From an uncultured Bacteroidales bacterium (GTDB taxonomy: Bacteria > Bacteroidota > Bacteroidia > Bacteroidales > FEN-979), in NCBI GenBank assembly GCA_903885595.1, contig CAISJJ010000035.1, positions 1 through 55,036 on the forward strand: 55,036 bases of DNA. Reading direction: 5' to 3'. Within the stretch, counting starts at the first letter, position 1; the number at the start of each line of letters is the position of its first letter. Below are positions 26,035 to 33,892 of the stretch, piece by piece. Made by a program: the position numbers and the translations under genes. The notes under the pieces are model-generated. The model was not told the DNA's origin. It worked only from the letters and a program-made list of their open reading frames with translations, and searched no databases.

Positions 26035-28111
26035 CCATAAATCGCATAAGGCGTTCCTTGATTTCGTAAGGTTTGAGGGAAGGCCGGCCTGGCTCCTTTA
26101 CCGACCCCGGCGTGGTCCTGATGTGAATGAATGTGAGTTGTGGTTCCCGCTGCCATTCACAGATGTATCCGGATAATTCATCTGTTGTGCCGGCTGAAAC
26201 CGCTTTGGTGTAACCTGCGGCAAACGCCAAGGCAGGAAAATCCACTCCGGGAGAAAGAGTCGACTGTCCACCTGTGGAATCGTGCGCAGCATTGTCTAAC
26301 AGTATATGAAGCAGGTTCGGGGGATGGTAATACCCTGCCATAGTGAGGGAAGAAAGCCGCATCAGCAGGGCGCCGTCTCCATCAATGGCCACGACCCGTT
26401 TCCCGGGCCTGCTCATGGCCAAACCCAGCCCCAGAGAGAGAAGGCATCCCATGGAACCCACCATGTAAAAGTTGTTCGGAGCATCATCCAGGTCGCATAA
26501 TTCCCTTCCTGTTTTACCGGTTGTTGCCAGAAGAACTGTATTCTTATCTTTCATCCTGTTGATAGACTCCAGGACTTCCCTTCGAAAAGGCGGGTTAGCA
26601 GCAACTCCATCCCTGGTTAATGCCGGTTTTGCTTCGGTATTCACAGAGCTCTTCTCCAATTCAACATCTGAGAAAATGCCCTTCCTGACGATAAAGAAAA
26701 AAGCCTGGTTTGCGGAAATATATCGTTCGGCCTCCGCCAACTGTACTTGTGCTACCTTCAGATCGGCTGAAAGAAAGGCCCACGGTATTTGCATGACATC
26801 GAGGAGTCTGGTTGTTATGGTGCCCATGAGCTCGTGCTGAGGTTCGTCGGGAATGCCCGGTTCACCCCTCAGGCTTACGAAGCCAAGAACGGGAAGCCTG
26901 AAGATGTTCGTGAGAGAAGTGAGGGGTGAAACCGCATTGGCCAGCCCCGAATTTTGCATAAGAACCACTGCCTTTCGACCTCCGAGTGAAACTCCTGCAC
27001 AAAAAGCGACGGCATCTCCTTCGTTGGCCGAATTGAAGTAATTACATTCGTTCATCGCAAAATTGATCAGCCCTTTCAGAAAAGAACAGGGAACTCCTGA
27101 GAAAAACCGGTAACCCAGATCCTTCAGCTTGTTCCCGAACAAAGTGGTGTCAAGTTTTCCTGGATTTGGGACCGTTGCATTTTGCGTCAGGGCGAGCGGC
27201 AGTTCCTTTTCACCTTCATTGGGATTACAGGGAGCTGCATCAGGAAGGTACCTTTTTTCCGCTTCGTACAGTTCGTCAGTTTCTGTAAGTCTGAATATCT
27301 CCGAAACACCCGCAATGGATGGTTCGACATGTAATGCTGAGGCGAAGGATTCCAGTTTGCTGCTGACATCCTGCATTGCTTTTACACCTGCCCGGAGGTT
27401 CTGGTTCGCCCAGATCACCATACTTATTCCGGCTTTGCGGAAGGTTTCGGCAGGAGTGGCGAAGTATGTGGTCGGAACGGTAATGACAGGCAAGCGTTGA
27501 CCCCATTCTTTCATTAAGGCCTCTATTTCCAAAAAATCGGGTCTCTTGCTGTGTACAAGAATGGCATCAGCGCCTGCAAGCCGGTAGGTTTCGGCCCGGC
27601 GGAGCGCTTCAACCGGGCCCCTGCCGGCAGTCAACGCTTCAGTCCTCGCAACCACCACAAAATCAGGATCGACTTTAGAATCCTGGGCAGCCCTGATCTT
27701 GCCACAGAATTCCTCAATATCTGCCAGTTTTTGCTGGCAACCTTTCATGAAGGAATTCTTCTTCGGGAATTCCTTGTCTTCAAGGCAAACACCGGCGATG
27801 CCTCTCTGCTCCAGTTTTTTTACAAGCCGTCGTACATTGTTAAAATTGCCGAATCCCGCATCCCCGTCCATCAGGATGGGAAGCTCCGTTGCGTCGCTCA
27901 TAAATTCAAGGACATCAAGCGCCTGTGTCCAGGATGCCTCATTGCAGTCGCGAACACCAAGAGACGCTGCGATGGAGAACCCGCTGGCCCAGATTCCTTT
28001 AAAACCTGCTTCTTGCACAATGCGGGCAGAAAGGCCATTGTGGGCCTCCATGATAAAAGACAATTTATCCTTTCGTATAAGCTGTCTGAGCTGGCTTGAT
28101 TTATCTGACAT
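26021..28111 (-). CDS. Fused phosphoenolpyruvate mutase / phosphonopyruvate decarboxylase
   Basis: 696 residues in two enzymes. Residues 1-290 are PEP mutase: MDGDAGFGN (81-89) binds metal, and the diagnostic loop [10 protein letters not shown] (111-120) is the EDKx5NS motif that separates true mutases from isocitrate lyases. A linker rich in P and N leads to residues 320-690, a thiamine-diphosphate phosphonopyruvate decarboxylase with [26 protein letters not shown] and the cofactor motif DGDGALLMR...[14 protein letters not shown] (577-616). Together they make the C-P bond and pull the unfavourable mutase reaction forward to phosphonoacetaldehyde. The two activities are more often separate genes. 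It is the first gene of the minus-strand operon with the cytidylyltransferase. Confidence 0.92.
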   Translation of the reverse strand: MSDKSSQLRQLIRKDKLSFIMEAHNGLSARIVQEAGFKGIWASGFSIAASLGVRDCNEASWTQALDVLEFMSDATELPILMDGDAGFGNFNNVRRLVKKLEQRGIAGVCLEDKEFPKKNSFMKGCQQKLADIEEFCGKIRAAQDSKVDPDFVVVARTEALTAGRGPVEALRRAETYRLAGADAILVHSKRPDFLEIEALMKEWGQRLPVITVPTTYFATPAETFRKAGISMVIWANQNLRAGVKAMQDVSSKLESFASALHVEPSIAGVSEIFRLTETDELYEAEKRYLPDAAPCNPNEGEKELPLALTQNATVPNPGKLDTTLFGNKLKDLGYRFFSGVPCSFLKGLINFAMNECNYFNSANEGDAVAFCAGVSLGGRKAVVLMQNSGLANAVSPLTSLTNIFRLPVLGFVSLRGEPGIPDEPQHELMGTITTRLLDVMQIPWAFLSADLKVAQVQLAEAERYISANQAFFFIVRKGIFSDVELEKSSVNTEAKPALTRDGVAANPPFRREVLESINRMKDKNTVLLATTGKTGRELCDLDDAPNNFYMVGSMGCLLSLGLGLAMSRPGKRVVAIDGDGALLMRLSSLTMAGYYHPPNLLHILLDNAAHDSTGGQSTLSPGVDFPALAFAAGYTKAVSAGTTDELSGYICEWQREPQLTFIHIRTTPGSVKEPGRPSLKPYEIKERLMRFMDEQT

Positions 28112-28250
28112 GTTAATAAAACGATTAATTGCCTGAAACAGGTATCTCTACAGTCGGGCCATCCGCAATTCTTATCCTTTTGGTATGGGTTTAATTTTTG
28201 ACGAAATCCGAAATCAATAATACAAAAAAGCTGTTTGAGAACCGAAGAAT

Positions 28251-28324
28251 ATTGTAAAAATACAATAGAATTCTATAGAATTTCCGCGTTCCGGAAAAAA
28301 GTCCTGTTCCGTTTGTTCGCGGAA
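28251..28324. promoter_or_regulatory. Cluster of palindromes upstream of the phosphonate operon
   Basis: Three inverted repeats lie 140-215 bases before the PEP mutase start: ATTGTA-AAAA-TACAAT (28251-28266), the perfect 14-bp palindrome AATTCTATAGAATT (28269-28282), and TTCCGCG...CGCGGAA (28282-28324). They may be operators or a structured leader. No clear TAnnTTTG box was found on the minus strand here. Confidence 0.4.
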
Positions 28325-28459
28325 TGTTATCATGGGAATTACTGGTCACACCCGGAGTGAAACCTTGACGAGATATATTGACAAGTTCAAACCTACAAAT
28401 GGGTATAGGGCGTTGCTAAAAGAATAACAATTTTACCGGGAACAAAACACTGCAACAAT

Positions 28460-28600
28460 CTAATCCCACATCCGCTTCAGCCTTTTCGGTGGTGGTAATC
28501 CTTTGGCATCAATAGATTTTACCATTATCGACCCCTCCCTGACGAAACAGTCAATCCCATCTTTCTCAAAATAATGATATAGGCGATGTTGGGGTTTCAT
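28460..28600 (-). CDS. Small basic hypothetical protein (46 aa)
   Basis: ATG at 28600, TAG at 28460-28462, 46 residues. The sequence starts MKPQHRLYHYFEKDGIDCF and ends KGLPPPKRLKRMWD, so it is strongly basic at the C-terminus. Its ATG overlaps the TGA of the preceding open frame as ATGA. This coupling and the protein-like composition suggest a real small gene or the last part of a decayed one. No family recognised. The pair lies between the phosphonate operon and the tRNA gene. Confidence 0.35.
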   Translation of the reverse strand: MKPQHRLYHYFEKDGIDCFVREGSIMVKSIDAKGLPPPKRLKRMWD

Positions 28601-28848
28601 TTGAAGATAGATTGAATTAAATGCGGGTAATATTTTCTACCATTAGTTTTTACGACTGTTAATGCAGATTCAGTTAATCCATAAATCTCAGTTTCGGAAA
28701 ATGAAATCTCATGTGGATAAAATTCGAAAAGTATATTTTCTGATAACAGGCCAAACACCCGGTATAAATTCACCGACGCACTTTCATGAAATTGTACAAG
28801 AACTATAAAGACAATCCGATAATCAAGTGAATAGACCGTTTCAGGAAA
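28597..28848 (-). pseudogene. Open frame without a normal start, coupled to the 46-aa ORF
   Basis: The frame is open for 83 codons from just after a TAG (28849-28851) to TGA at 28597-28599. It contains no ATG; an internal GTG is the only plausible start. The translated segment looks protein-like (LVQFHESASVNLYRVFGLLS, then HEISFSETEIYGLTESALT and GRKYYPHLIQSIFK). It may be a truncated gene whose 5' end has been lost, or a short gene with a rare start codon. No family recognised. Confidence 0.3.
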
Positions 28849-28934
28849 CTAATTTGATAGGCTATATGTTTGACACTATAACATAAAAAAAGACCACAAC
28901 TATTGTTAATCAATTAGTTATGGTCTGTTATCAG

Positions 28935-29008
28935 TGGGCCCAACAGGACTTGAACCTGTGGCCAGCTGATTATGAGTCAGCTGCTCTAACCGTCTGAGCT
29001 ATGGGCCC
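28935..29008 (-). tRNA. tRNA with CAU anticodon (Ile2/lysidine type likely, or elongator Met)
   Basis: The 74-base gene folds into a full cloverleaf. The acceptor stem is GGGCCCA/TGGGCCC, the D arm is GCTC...GAGC, the anticodon stem is GCTGA/TCAGC around the loop CTCATAA, and the T arm is ACAGG-TTCAAGT-CCTGT. The discriminator base is A and CCA is not encoded. The anticodon CAU could be elongator Met or Ile2. Base pairs C4-G69 and C5-G68 in the acceptor stem are the TilS recognition pairs of tRNA-Ile2 in E. coli, which favours Ile2. A consensus promoter lies upstream at 29054-29085. Confidence 0.93.
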
Positions 29009-29011
29009 GGT

Positions 29012-29045
29012 CGAATTACGTATTCCTGTTGACGAATTACGAATT
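29012..29045. repeat. Short direct repeat CGAATTACG in tRNA leader
   Basis: CGAATTACG occurs at 29012-29020 and again at 29033-29041, the second followed by AATT. Such 'attacgaatt' arrays look like a degenerate minisatellite. It lies in the transcribed leader of the tRNA. Confidence 0.4.
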
Positions 29046-29053
29046 GAGGGCTG

Positions 29054-29085
29054 CAAAAGTAGCTAATTTTTACGATTTTTGCAAA
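29054..29085 (-). promoter_or_regulatory. Consensus promoter of the tRNA gene
   Basis: On the minus strand TTTG (29085-29082) is followed after exactly 20 bp by TACTTTTG (29061-29054), a complete match to the Bacteroidota consensus. The predicted RNA start is about 40 bases before the mature tRNA 5' end at 29008. Confidence 0.8.
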
Positions 29086-29112
29086 ATCAAGTAAACATAA
29101 TGCATTTTCACC

Positions 29113-29790
29113 ATGCGACTCAACCTGCAGAAAATTTCAACTCCGAAATCCGAAATCGTACATCCGGAATCCATTAAAAACCTCATCTTTGATTTTGGAG
29201 GGGTGATCTGCGATATTGATGTTAAACGTTCCGAAAAGAAATTTTTTAATCTCGGCTTTAAAAATTTCGATCCGGATTATGGGATATCTGCTTCCAAAAC
29301 ACTGTTTGATTCCCTCGAAACGGGTTCCATCTCTCCACAGAAATTCAGGGATGATATCAGAAATTTTTTCAGTATTCCGCCCACTGATGCACAAATCGAT
29401 GATGCTTGGAATGCCATGCTCTTTGATATTCCGGAACCCAGGATCAGGTTGCTCGAGAAACTTTGCAAACACTTCAGGATATTCCTTTTAAGCAATACCA
29501 ACGCAATTCATTACCAGAAATACATCGCCAATTTCAGCCAACAGTATGGCTATGCCAATTTTGAATCCCTGTTCGAAAAGGTATATTTTTCCTACCGCAC
29601 CGGGATTAAAAAGCCTTCCGTTGAAATATTCAATTTCGTTCTCCGGGATGCTGGCTTAATCCCGGACGAAACGCTCTTCATCGACGATACCCTAATCCAC
29701 GTGGAAGGGGCACGGAGTGCGGGAATTCATGCATATCATCTGAATATTCAATATGCAGAACAAATCATGGATCTCTTTTTACCGGCCTGA
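29113..29790 (+). CDS. HAD-superfamily (subfamily IA) phosphatase
   Basis: 225 residues. HAD motif I is IFDFGGVICDID, with the glycine-rich variant (DFGGV) typical of YihX-type sugar phosphatases; motif II is FLLSNT; motif III lies around GIKKP; motif IV is LFIDDTLIHVEGARSAG. A cap domain occupies about 45-115. It probably dephosphorylates a small sugar phosphate or nucleotide in the cytoplasm. Although it is close to the phosphonate genes, nothing specific for phosphonoacetaldehyde hydrolase is seen, since the second position of DxD is Gly. It is divergent from the tRNA and followed by queA after 94 bases. Confidence 0.85.
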   Translation: MRLNLQKISTPKSEIVHPESIKNLIFDFGGVICDIDVKRSEKKFFNLGFKNFDPDYGISASKTLFDSLETGSISPQKFRDDIRNFFSIPPTDAQIDDAWNAMLFDIPEPRIRLLEKLCKHFRIFLLSNTNAIHYQKYIANFSQQYGYANFESLFEKVYFSYRTGIKKPSVEIFNFVLRDAGLIPDETLFIDDTLIHVEGARSAGIHAYHLNIQYAEQIMDLFLPA

Positions 29791-29826
29791 TAGGGTTCTC
29801 ATTCGCAAGAGTTTAATAAGAAAACA

Positions 29827-29858
29827 CTTGACTTGTGCCTAAAAAAGCATTACCTTTG
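29827..29858 (+). promoter_or_regulatory. Promoter of queA
   Basis: CTTG (29827-29830) and TACCTTTG (29851-29858) are 20 bp apart; the -7 box is a full match and the upstream box has one mismatch. The start codon follows 26 bases after the -7 box. Confidence 0.7.
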
Positions 29859-29884
29859 CCGCCCTTTTTAACCGGCTTAAAAAC

Positions 29885-30934
29885 ATGAAATTATCTCAGT
29901 TTCGCTTCCACCTTCCCTCCGACCTGATCGCAAGTCATCCGTCAAAACAGCGTGATGATGTGCCCATGCTGATACTTGATCGCAAAACACAAACGATTGA
30001 ACATGCACATTTCAAGGACATCCTGACCTACTTCGGAGAAGGGGATGTGTTCATTATCAACAACACCAAAGTTTTTCCTGCCCGCCTTTATGGCGAAAAA
30101 GAAAAAACAGGTGCCAAGATCGAAGTTTTTCTGCTTCGAGAACTAAACCGGGAATCCCGTCTGTGGGATGTGCTGGTTGATCCTGCCCGGAAAATCAGGA
30201 TTGGCAATAAATTATACTTTGGAGAAGATGATTCACTTGTGGCGGAAGTGATCGATAACACCACCTCCCGCGGACGCACCATCCGGTTCTTGTTTGACGG
30301 CCCTTATGAGGAGTTTAAAAAAACGATCCAACGCCTGGGTGAAACACCACTGCCTAAAATCCATAACCGACAGGCCACCTCCGAAGACGAAGAACGTTAC
30401 CAGACTATTTTTGCCAAACACGAAGGAGCTGTAGCCGCCCCTACCGCCGGAATGCACTTCAGCCGTGAGATCATAAAACGGCTCGAACTTCAGGGTGTCT
30501 CATTTGCAGAGATTACCCTCCACCTGGGATTGGGCAACTTCCGCACCATCGACGTTGAGGATTTGACAAAACACAAAATGGATTCGGAAGAGATGATTAT
30601 TGAACCTGAGGCAGCTGAAATAGTGAACCGATCCATGGCCAGAAAAGGGCGTGTGGTTGCCGTGGGTACTACCACCATGAAAGCCATCGAATCATCGGTA
30701 ACTATCGCCGGTAATTTGAAACCCTACCGCGGATGGACCAACAAGTTCATTTTTCCGCCTTACGAATTCAGCATTGCCAATGCGATGATCACCAACCTGC
30801 ATATGCCTCAATCGCCTATGATGATGATGGTGGCCGCCTTTGCAGGCTACGATCTGCTCATGAAAGCATACGAAGTCGCTGTGGAAAAAAAATATAAGTT
30901 CTTTACCTACGGCAATCCCATGCTGATCCTGTAA
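29885..30934 (+). CDS. queA: S-adenosylmethionine:tRNA ribosyltransferase-isomerase
   Basis: 349 residues, the usual length. It transfers and rearranges the ribose of SAM onto preQ1 in tRNA to give epoxyqueuosine. Recognisable segments are [24 protein letters not shown] at the start, [44 protein letters not shown] and [10 protein letters not shown], all conserved in QueA. Cytoplasmic. ispD follows after 13 bases, so the two genes likely share a transcript from the queA promoter. Confidence 0.95.
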   Translation: MKLSQFRFHLPSDLIASHPSKQRDDVPMLILDRKTQTIEHAHFKDILTYFGEGDVFIINNTKVFPARLYGEKEKTGAKIEVFLLRELNRESRLWDVLVDPARKIRIGNKLYFGEDDSLVAEVIDNTTSRGRTIRFLFDGPYEEFKKTIQRLGETPLPKIHNRQATSEDEERYQTIFAKHEGAVAAPTAGMHFSREIIKRLELQGVSFAEITLHLGLGNFRTIDVEDLTKHKMDSEEMIIEPEAAEIVNRSMARKGRVVAVGTTTMKAIESSVTIAGNLKPYRGWTNKFIFPPYEFSIANAMITNLHMPQSPMMMMVAAFAGYDLLMKAYEVAVEKKYKFFTYGNPMLIL

Positions 30935-30947
30935 GAAAATCTTTTCC

Positions 30948-31625
30948 TTGTTGAAAAAATCGGTGATTATCGTGGCTGGCGGTGTTGGAAGCAGGATGAA
31001 CGCCGGAATTCCAAAACAGTTTCTTTTACTGGCCGGCAAGCCTTTGCTTCTCTATAGCATTCAGGCATTCACCAATGCCTGCCCAGGAATCACAATTATA
31101 CTTGCTTTGCCTCCAGATCAGTTTTCGGCCTGGGATACACTTTGTAAACAAAATGCCTTTACGGTTCCCCATAAGCTTTCTGCCGGCGGTGTAACCCGTT
31201 TTCATTCGGTTCAGCAGGCACTCTCGGAGCTGCCCGGCGAAGGACTGGTTGCCATTCATGACGGCGCAAGACCTCTGGTATCCGAAACTCTTATCAGGAG
31301 TGCATTTATGACCGCCGAAAGTTTGGGCAACTGTATTCCCGTTCTGCCGGTCAACGAATCGCTCAGAAGGGTGAGGGGAGTTCGCAGCGTACCGGTTGAC
31401 CGGTCATCCTTCAGGATGGTACAGACTCCGCAGGTGTTTTTTTTAGCGACCATTAGAAAAGCTTACGAACAGTCATACGAGGAACGGTTTACCGATGATG
31501 CATCCGTTGCCGAAAGTGTCGGGGAAACCATCCATATTATCCCCGGAGATCCGGTCAATCTGAAAATCACCCATCCATACGATCTGGCGGTGGCTGAATA
31601 CCTTATTGAAAAATCTGATCCTTAA
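30948..31625 (+). CDS. ispD: 2-C-methyl-D-erythritol 4-phosphate cytidylyltransferase
   Basis: 225 residues with the CTP-binding signature VIIVAGGVGSRMNAGIPKQFLLLAGKPLL, HDGARPLV, and TPQVF and TDDASVAE near the C-terminus. It makes CDP-methylerythritol in the non-mevalonate isoprenoid pathway. The start is a TTG: TTG at 30948 or 30951 directly precedes AAAAAATCG, and no ATG is available before the glycine-rich loop. It lies 13 bases after queA. Its stop overlaps the convergent GT2 gene by four bases. Confidence 0.93.
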   Translation: MLKKSVIIVAGGVGSRMNAGIPKQFLLLAGKPLLLYSIQAFTNACPGITIILALPPDQFSAWDTLCKQNAFTVPHKLSAGGVTRFHSVQQALSELPGEGLVAIHDGARPLVSETLIRSAFMTAESLGNCIPVLPVNESLRRVRGVRSVPVDRSSFRMVQTPQVFFLATIRKAYEQSYEERFTDDASVAESVGETIHIIPGDPVNLKITHPYDLAVAEYLIEKSDP

Positions 31626-32839
31626 CGTCCCCCTGATCTTCCTTTCCAGCGATACGGAAGGATAAACCCCAGAATTCCAGCCAATGGTACATAGATCAAC
31701 TGAAATACCTGTGCGATAAAATAATATCCGCAGAATTCCTGCTTTGCTGAAAAACGCAACATAATCCCCACCATCGGATATTCGAGAAGGATCTTCACCA
31801 GCCATAATACCAGGGATAATATAAGGATCCGGGAGTTCCACAATCCCAGGAAAAAACCGGTTAACAGCAAAACATGGAGCAGGTAGGTAACCAACCCTGT
31901 GAGGAGTACTGCACGATCACTGTAACCACGACTCTTTGACACCCACCGGATCCGCTGATGAAAAAAACCAGTCAATGTTGACTCGGGTATGGTGCTGACA
32001 ATGGCCAATGGGTCGAAATTGAAATAGATGGCACTCTTTCCATAATGTTTTCTGATTGAACTCATCATGAACTGGTCATCACCTGACCCATATTGCTGGT
32101 TTCCGCTAAACCCACCTGTTTCATGAAAGGCATGGCGCCGGTATGCCAGGTTTGCCCCGTTGCACATCACGGGATATCCCAACCCGGCCGAACCAGCAGT
32201 TGTTGCCATCAGACCAAGGAATTCAAGCGTTTGAATTTTCTGCAGCAGGTTTTTTTCATTGCAAAAGACAACCGGTCCAAGTACCATATGCTGACTTTCA
32301 TTTTTGAAATATTTCACCATGGAAGTAATCCAGGATGACCCGTGAAACGTATCTGCATCTGTAAACAGCAGCACCTCGCCCCGGGCCAGCTTTACTGCTC
32401 GTTCAATTGCCTTTTTTTTTCCGTAAGCCCCCTGTGGTGCAAGTGAGGATGAAATCAGCACCAGGGGAAATCCGGGAAATTGTCTGGCAAACCGTCCTGC
32501 AAATTCCATGGTATGATCATCGGAATAATCATCAGAAATAATGACTTCCATCTGTACATCCCGAAAATCCTGGGTGCGCATCTCCTCCAGAAGCCGGAGT
32601 ATGTTAGATGCTTCGTTGCGGACCGCGATGATGACGGAAACAATAATGATTTGAAAATTTGAAGATTGGGGTATATGATTATTAAAAGATATGTTAATCG
32701 GATGATGAATTGATGTGCTGATTTGCTGGATTGCCGATTTTCTGATGTAAAACAGGGATGTGGCGAATGCCGTGATAATGAACCCATATATCGCCAGGAA
32801 CAAAATCAAAGTAAAACTAAAAATTTCCTCAAAACCCAT
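31622..32839 (-). CDS. Membrane GT2 glycosyltransferase with an internal low-complexity insertion
   Basis: 405 residues. An N-terminal helix (8-30) leads to a GT-A domain starting SVIIAVRNEASNI (68-80), with ISDDYSDD, the metal-binding FTDADTF, GSGDDQFMM and the processive-enzyme QxxRW motif as QRIRW. Three or four C-terminal helices follow. This layout fits CESA-like/GT2 enzymes that polymerise or transfer sugars at the inner membrane. Residues about 31-64 are unusual low-complexity sequence encoded by a repeat-like DNA segment (32649-32747). Upstream on the same strand lies a remnant of a flippase-like gene, a likely former operon partner. Confidence 0.87.
   Translation of the reverse strand: MGFEEIFSFTLILFLAIYGFIITAFATSLFYIRKSAIQQISTSIHHPINISFNNHIPQSSNFQIIIVSVIIAVRNEASNILRLLEEMRTQDFRDVQMEVIISDDYSDDHTMEFAGRFARQFPGFPLVLISSSLAPQGAYGKKKAIERAVKLARGEVLLFTDADTFHGSSWITSMVKYFKNESQHMVLGPVVFCNEKNLLQKIQTLEFLGLMATTAGSAGLGYPVMCNGANLAYRRHAFHETGGFSGNQQYGSGDDQFMMSSIRKHYGKSAIYFNFDPLAIVSTIPESTLTGFFHQRIRWVSKSRGYSDRAVLLTGLVTYLLHVLLLTGFFLGLWNSRILILSLVLWLVKILLEYPMVGIMLRFSAKQEFCGYYFIAQVFQLIYVPLAGILGFILPYRWKGRSGGR
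32649..32747. repeat. AT-rich minisatellite-like repeat inside the GT2 coding sequence
   Basis: The plus strand reads ATTTGAAAATTTGAAGATT (32649-32667) and later a degenerate array TGATGTGCTGATTTGCTGG...GATTTTCTGATG (32711-32747). This looks like the intergenic gattTGCTGat and AATTTGAAaattTGAA arrays common in Bacteroidota genomes. It is in frame and encodes residues 31-64 of the glycosyltransferase, between the first membrane helix and the catalytic domain. Confidence 0.5.
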
Positions 32840-32926
32840 CTTTCTTATCCTGAATATCCGAAAACACCTGAAATTATTTCTCTGGAAAAATTAATAATTT
32901 CATCCTATATCCCCATCCGGGCGCGA

Positions 32927-33240
32927 TTAAACCCGTGCCCTGAAAAACTGAAGCCTGAAAATGAAAATCATTCCTAACAGCGCCGGCAGACCTATATTGA
33001 TCAGCCACAACGAGGTGGAAGCCGCTAATATACCAAGTTTGACAGTTCCTTCAACAACATCAGGCTGGCCAAAGACGACCATGCCAATAAAAACGTAACG
33101 ACGGCTGATAACAGTCTCAGGAAGGTAATGCTGTGCCTTGAAAAAATCCACCTTTTCAATTTTTTCCGATCAGGAACCTCCATTTTGCCGCCTCCAGGCT
33201 CCAGTTTAGCAGCATTAGGTTCCCCATTTTGCGTAATTTT
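32927..33240 (-). pseudogene. Remnant of a UPF0104/LPG_synthase_TM flippase-like gene
   Basis: Two pieces of one protein can be read. The 5' piece (33240-33156) encodes MLLNWSLEAAKWRFLIGK, a hallmark of the N-terminal region of this family, then meets a TGA. One base fewer in the A6 run at 33160-33165 restores the frame: GK-IEKVDFFKA. The 3' piece (to 32927) then jumps to the C-terminal part, TSLWLINIGLPALLGMIFIF. About 200 residues in between and about 60 at the front are missing compared with a ~330-residue full-length protein. The ruvC start lies against the lost 5' end. So this is a decayed gene rather than a sequencing slip alone. Confidence 0.6.
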
Positions 33241-33241
33241 G
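33234..33241 (+). promoter_or_regulatory. -7 promoter box of ruvC
   Basis: TAATTTTG is a full TAnnTTTG match, 20 bases before the ruvC ATG at 33262. It overlaps the edge of the antisense flippase remnant. No properly spaced TTTG is present. Confidence 0.5.
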
Positions 33242-33261
33242 GCAGGTTTTCAACATAGCTT

Positions 33262-33816
33262 ATGACCAGCGAACGAATCATCTTAGGAATTGACCCGGGT
33301 ACCACCATCATGGGATACGGTCTGATTAGTGTGACCGGGAACAAGATCCGGATGCTCGCCCTGGGCGTGCTAAAATTAAACAAATACGACGATCACACCT
33401 TGCGGCTGAAGATAATTTTTGAGCGGGTGATCTCCCTGATTGAACAATATCATCCCGTTGAGTTGGCTATTGAGGCGCCGTTCTTTGGAAAAAATGTTCA
33501 ATCGATGCTCAAACTTGGCAGAGCCCAGGGGGTGGCTATTGCCGCCGCACTTTCGAAGTCGGTTCCAATTTTTGAATATTCCCCGCGAAAGATCAAGCAA
33601 TCCATCACGGGAAAGGGAGCCGCTTCTAAGGAACAGGTCGCCTCCATGCTCATACACCTGCTGGAAATACGCGAAACACCGGAAACAATGGATGCAACCG
33701 ACGGCCTCGCCGCCGCCGTATGCCACTATTTTCAGAAAGGAACAACGGAAACCGGCAAGAAATTTTCGGGCTGGAAAAGTTTTGTTACCGCAAATCCGGA
33801 GAGAATAGGACCTTAA
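33262..33816 (+). CDS. ruvC: Holliday junction resolvase RuvC
   Basis: 184 residues, a typical RuvC length. The catalytic acidic residues sit in [14 protein letters not shown] (Asp11), [12 protein letters not shown] (Glu) and the C-terminal [30 protein letters not shown] and [21 protein letters not shown] are family hallmarks. It cuts four-way DNA junctions together with RuvAB, which are not in this window. The gene has its own promoter box. Confidence 0.95.
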   Translation: MTSERIILGIDPGTTIMGYGLISVTGNKIRMLALGVLKLNKYDDHTLRLKIIFERVISLIEQYHPVELAIEAPFFGKNVQSMLKLGRAQGVAIAAALSKSVPIFEYSPRKIKQSITGKGAASKEQVASMLIHLLEIRETPETMDATDGLAAAVCHYFQKGTTETGKKFSGWKSFVTANPERIGP

Positions 33817-33837
33817 CGATTTACGAATGAAGAAAAA

Positions 33838-33891
33838 TCGGGACACGGGACGCGGGACAAATGGCTAATGGCCAATGCCTAATGGCCAATC
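33838..33891. repeat. Tandem mini-repeats between convergent genes
   Basis: GGGACACGGGACGCGGGACA (33840-33859) is a 7-base unit repeated about three times. It is followed by AATGGCTAATGGCCAATGCC and TAATGGCCAAT, a 10-11 base unit repeated three times to 33890. The block fills the gap between the ruvC stop and the arginase-like stop. Confidence 0.6.
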
Positions 33892-33892
33892 C

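Noticed and set aside
29113..29790. HAD protein as a phosphonoacetaldehyde hydrolase for the phosphonate locus
   Set aside because: Motif I is DFGGV, typical of YihX-like sugar phosphatases; the phosphonatase cap-domain lysine region is not recognisable and queA-side context is housekeeping.
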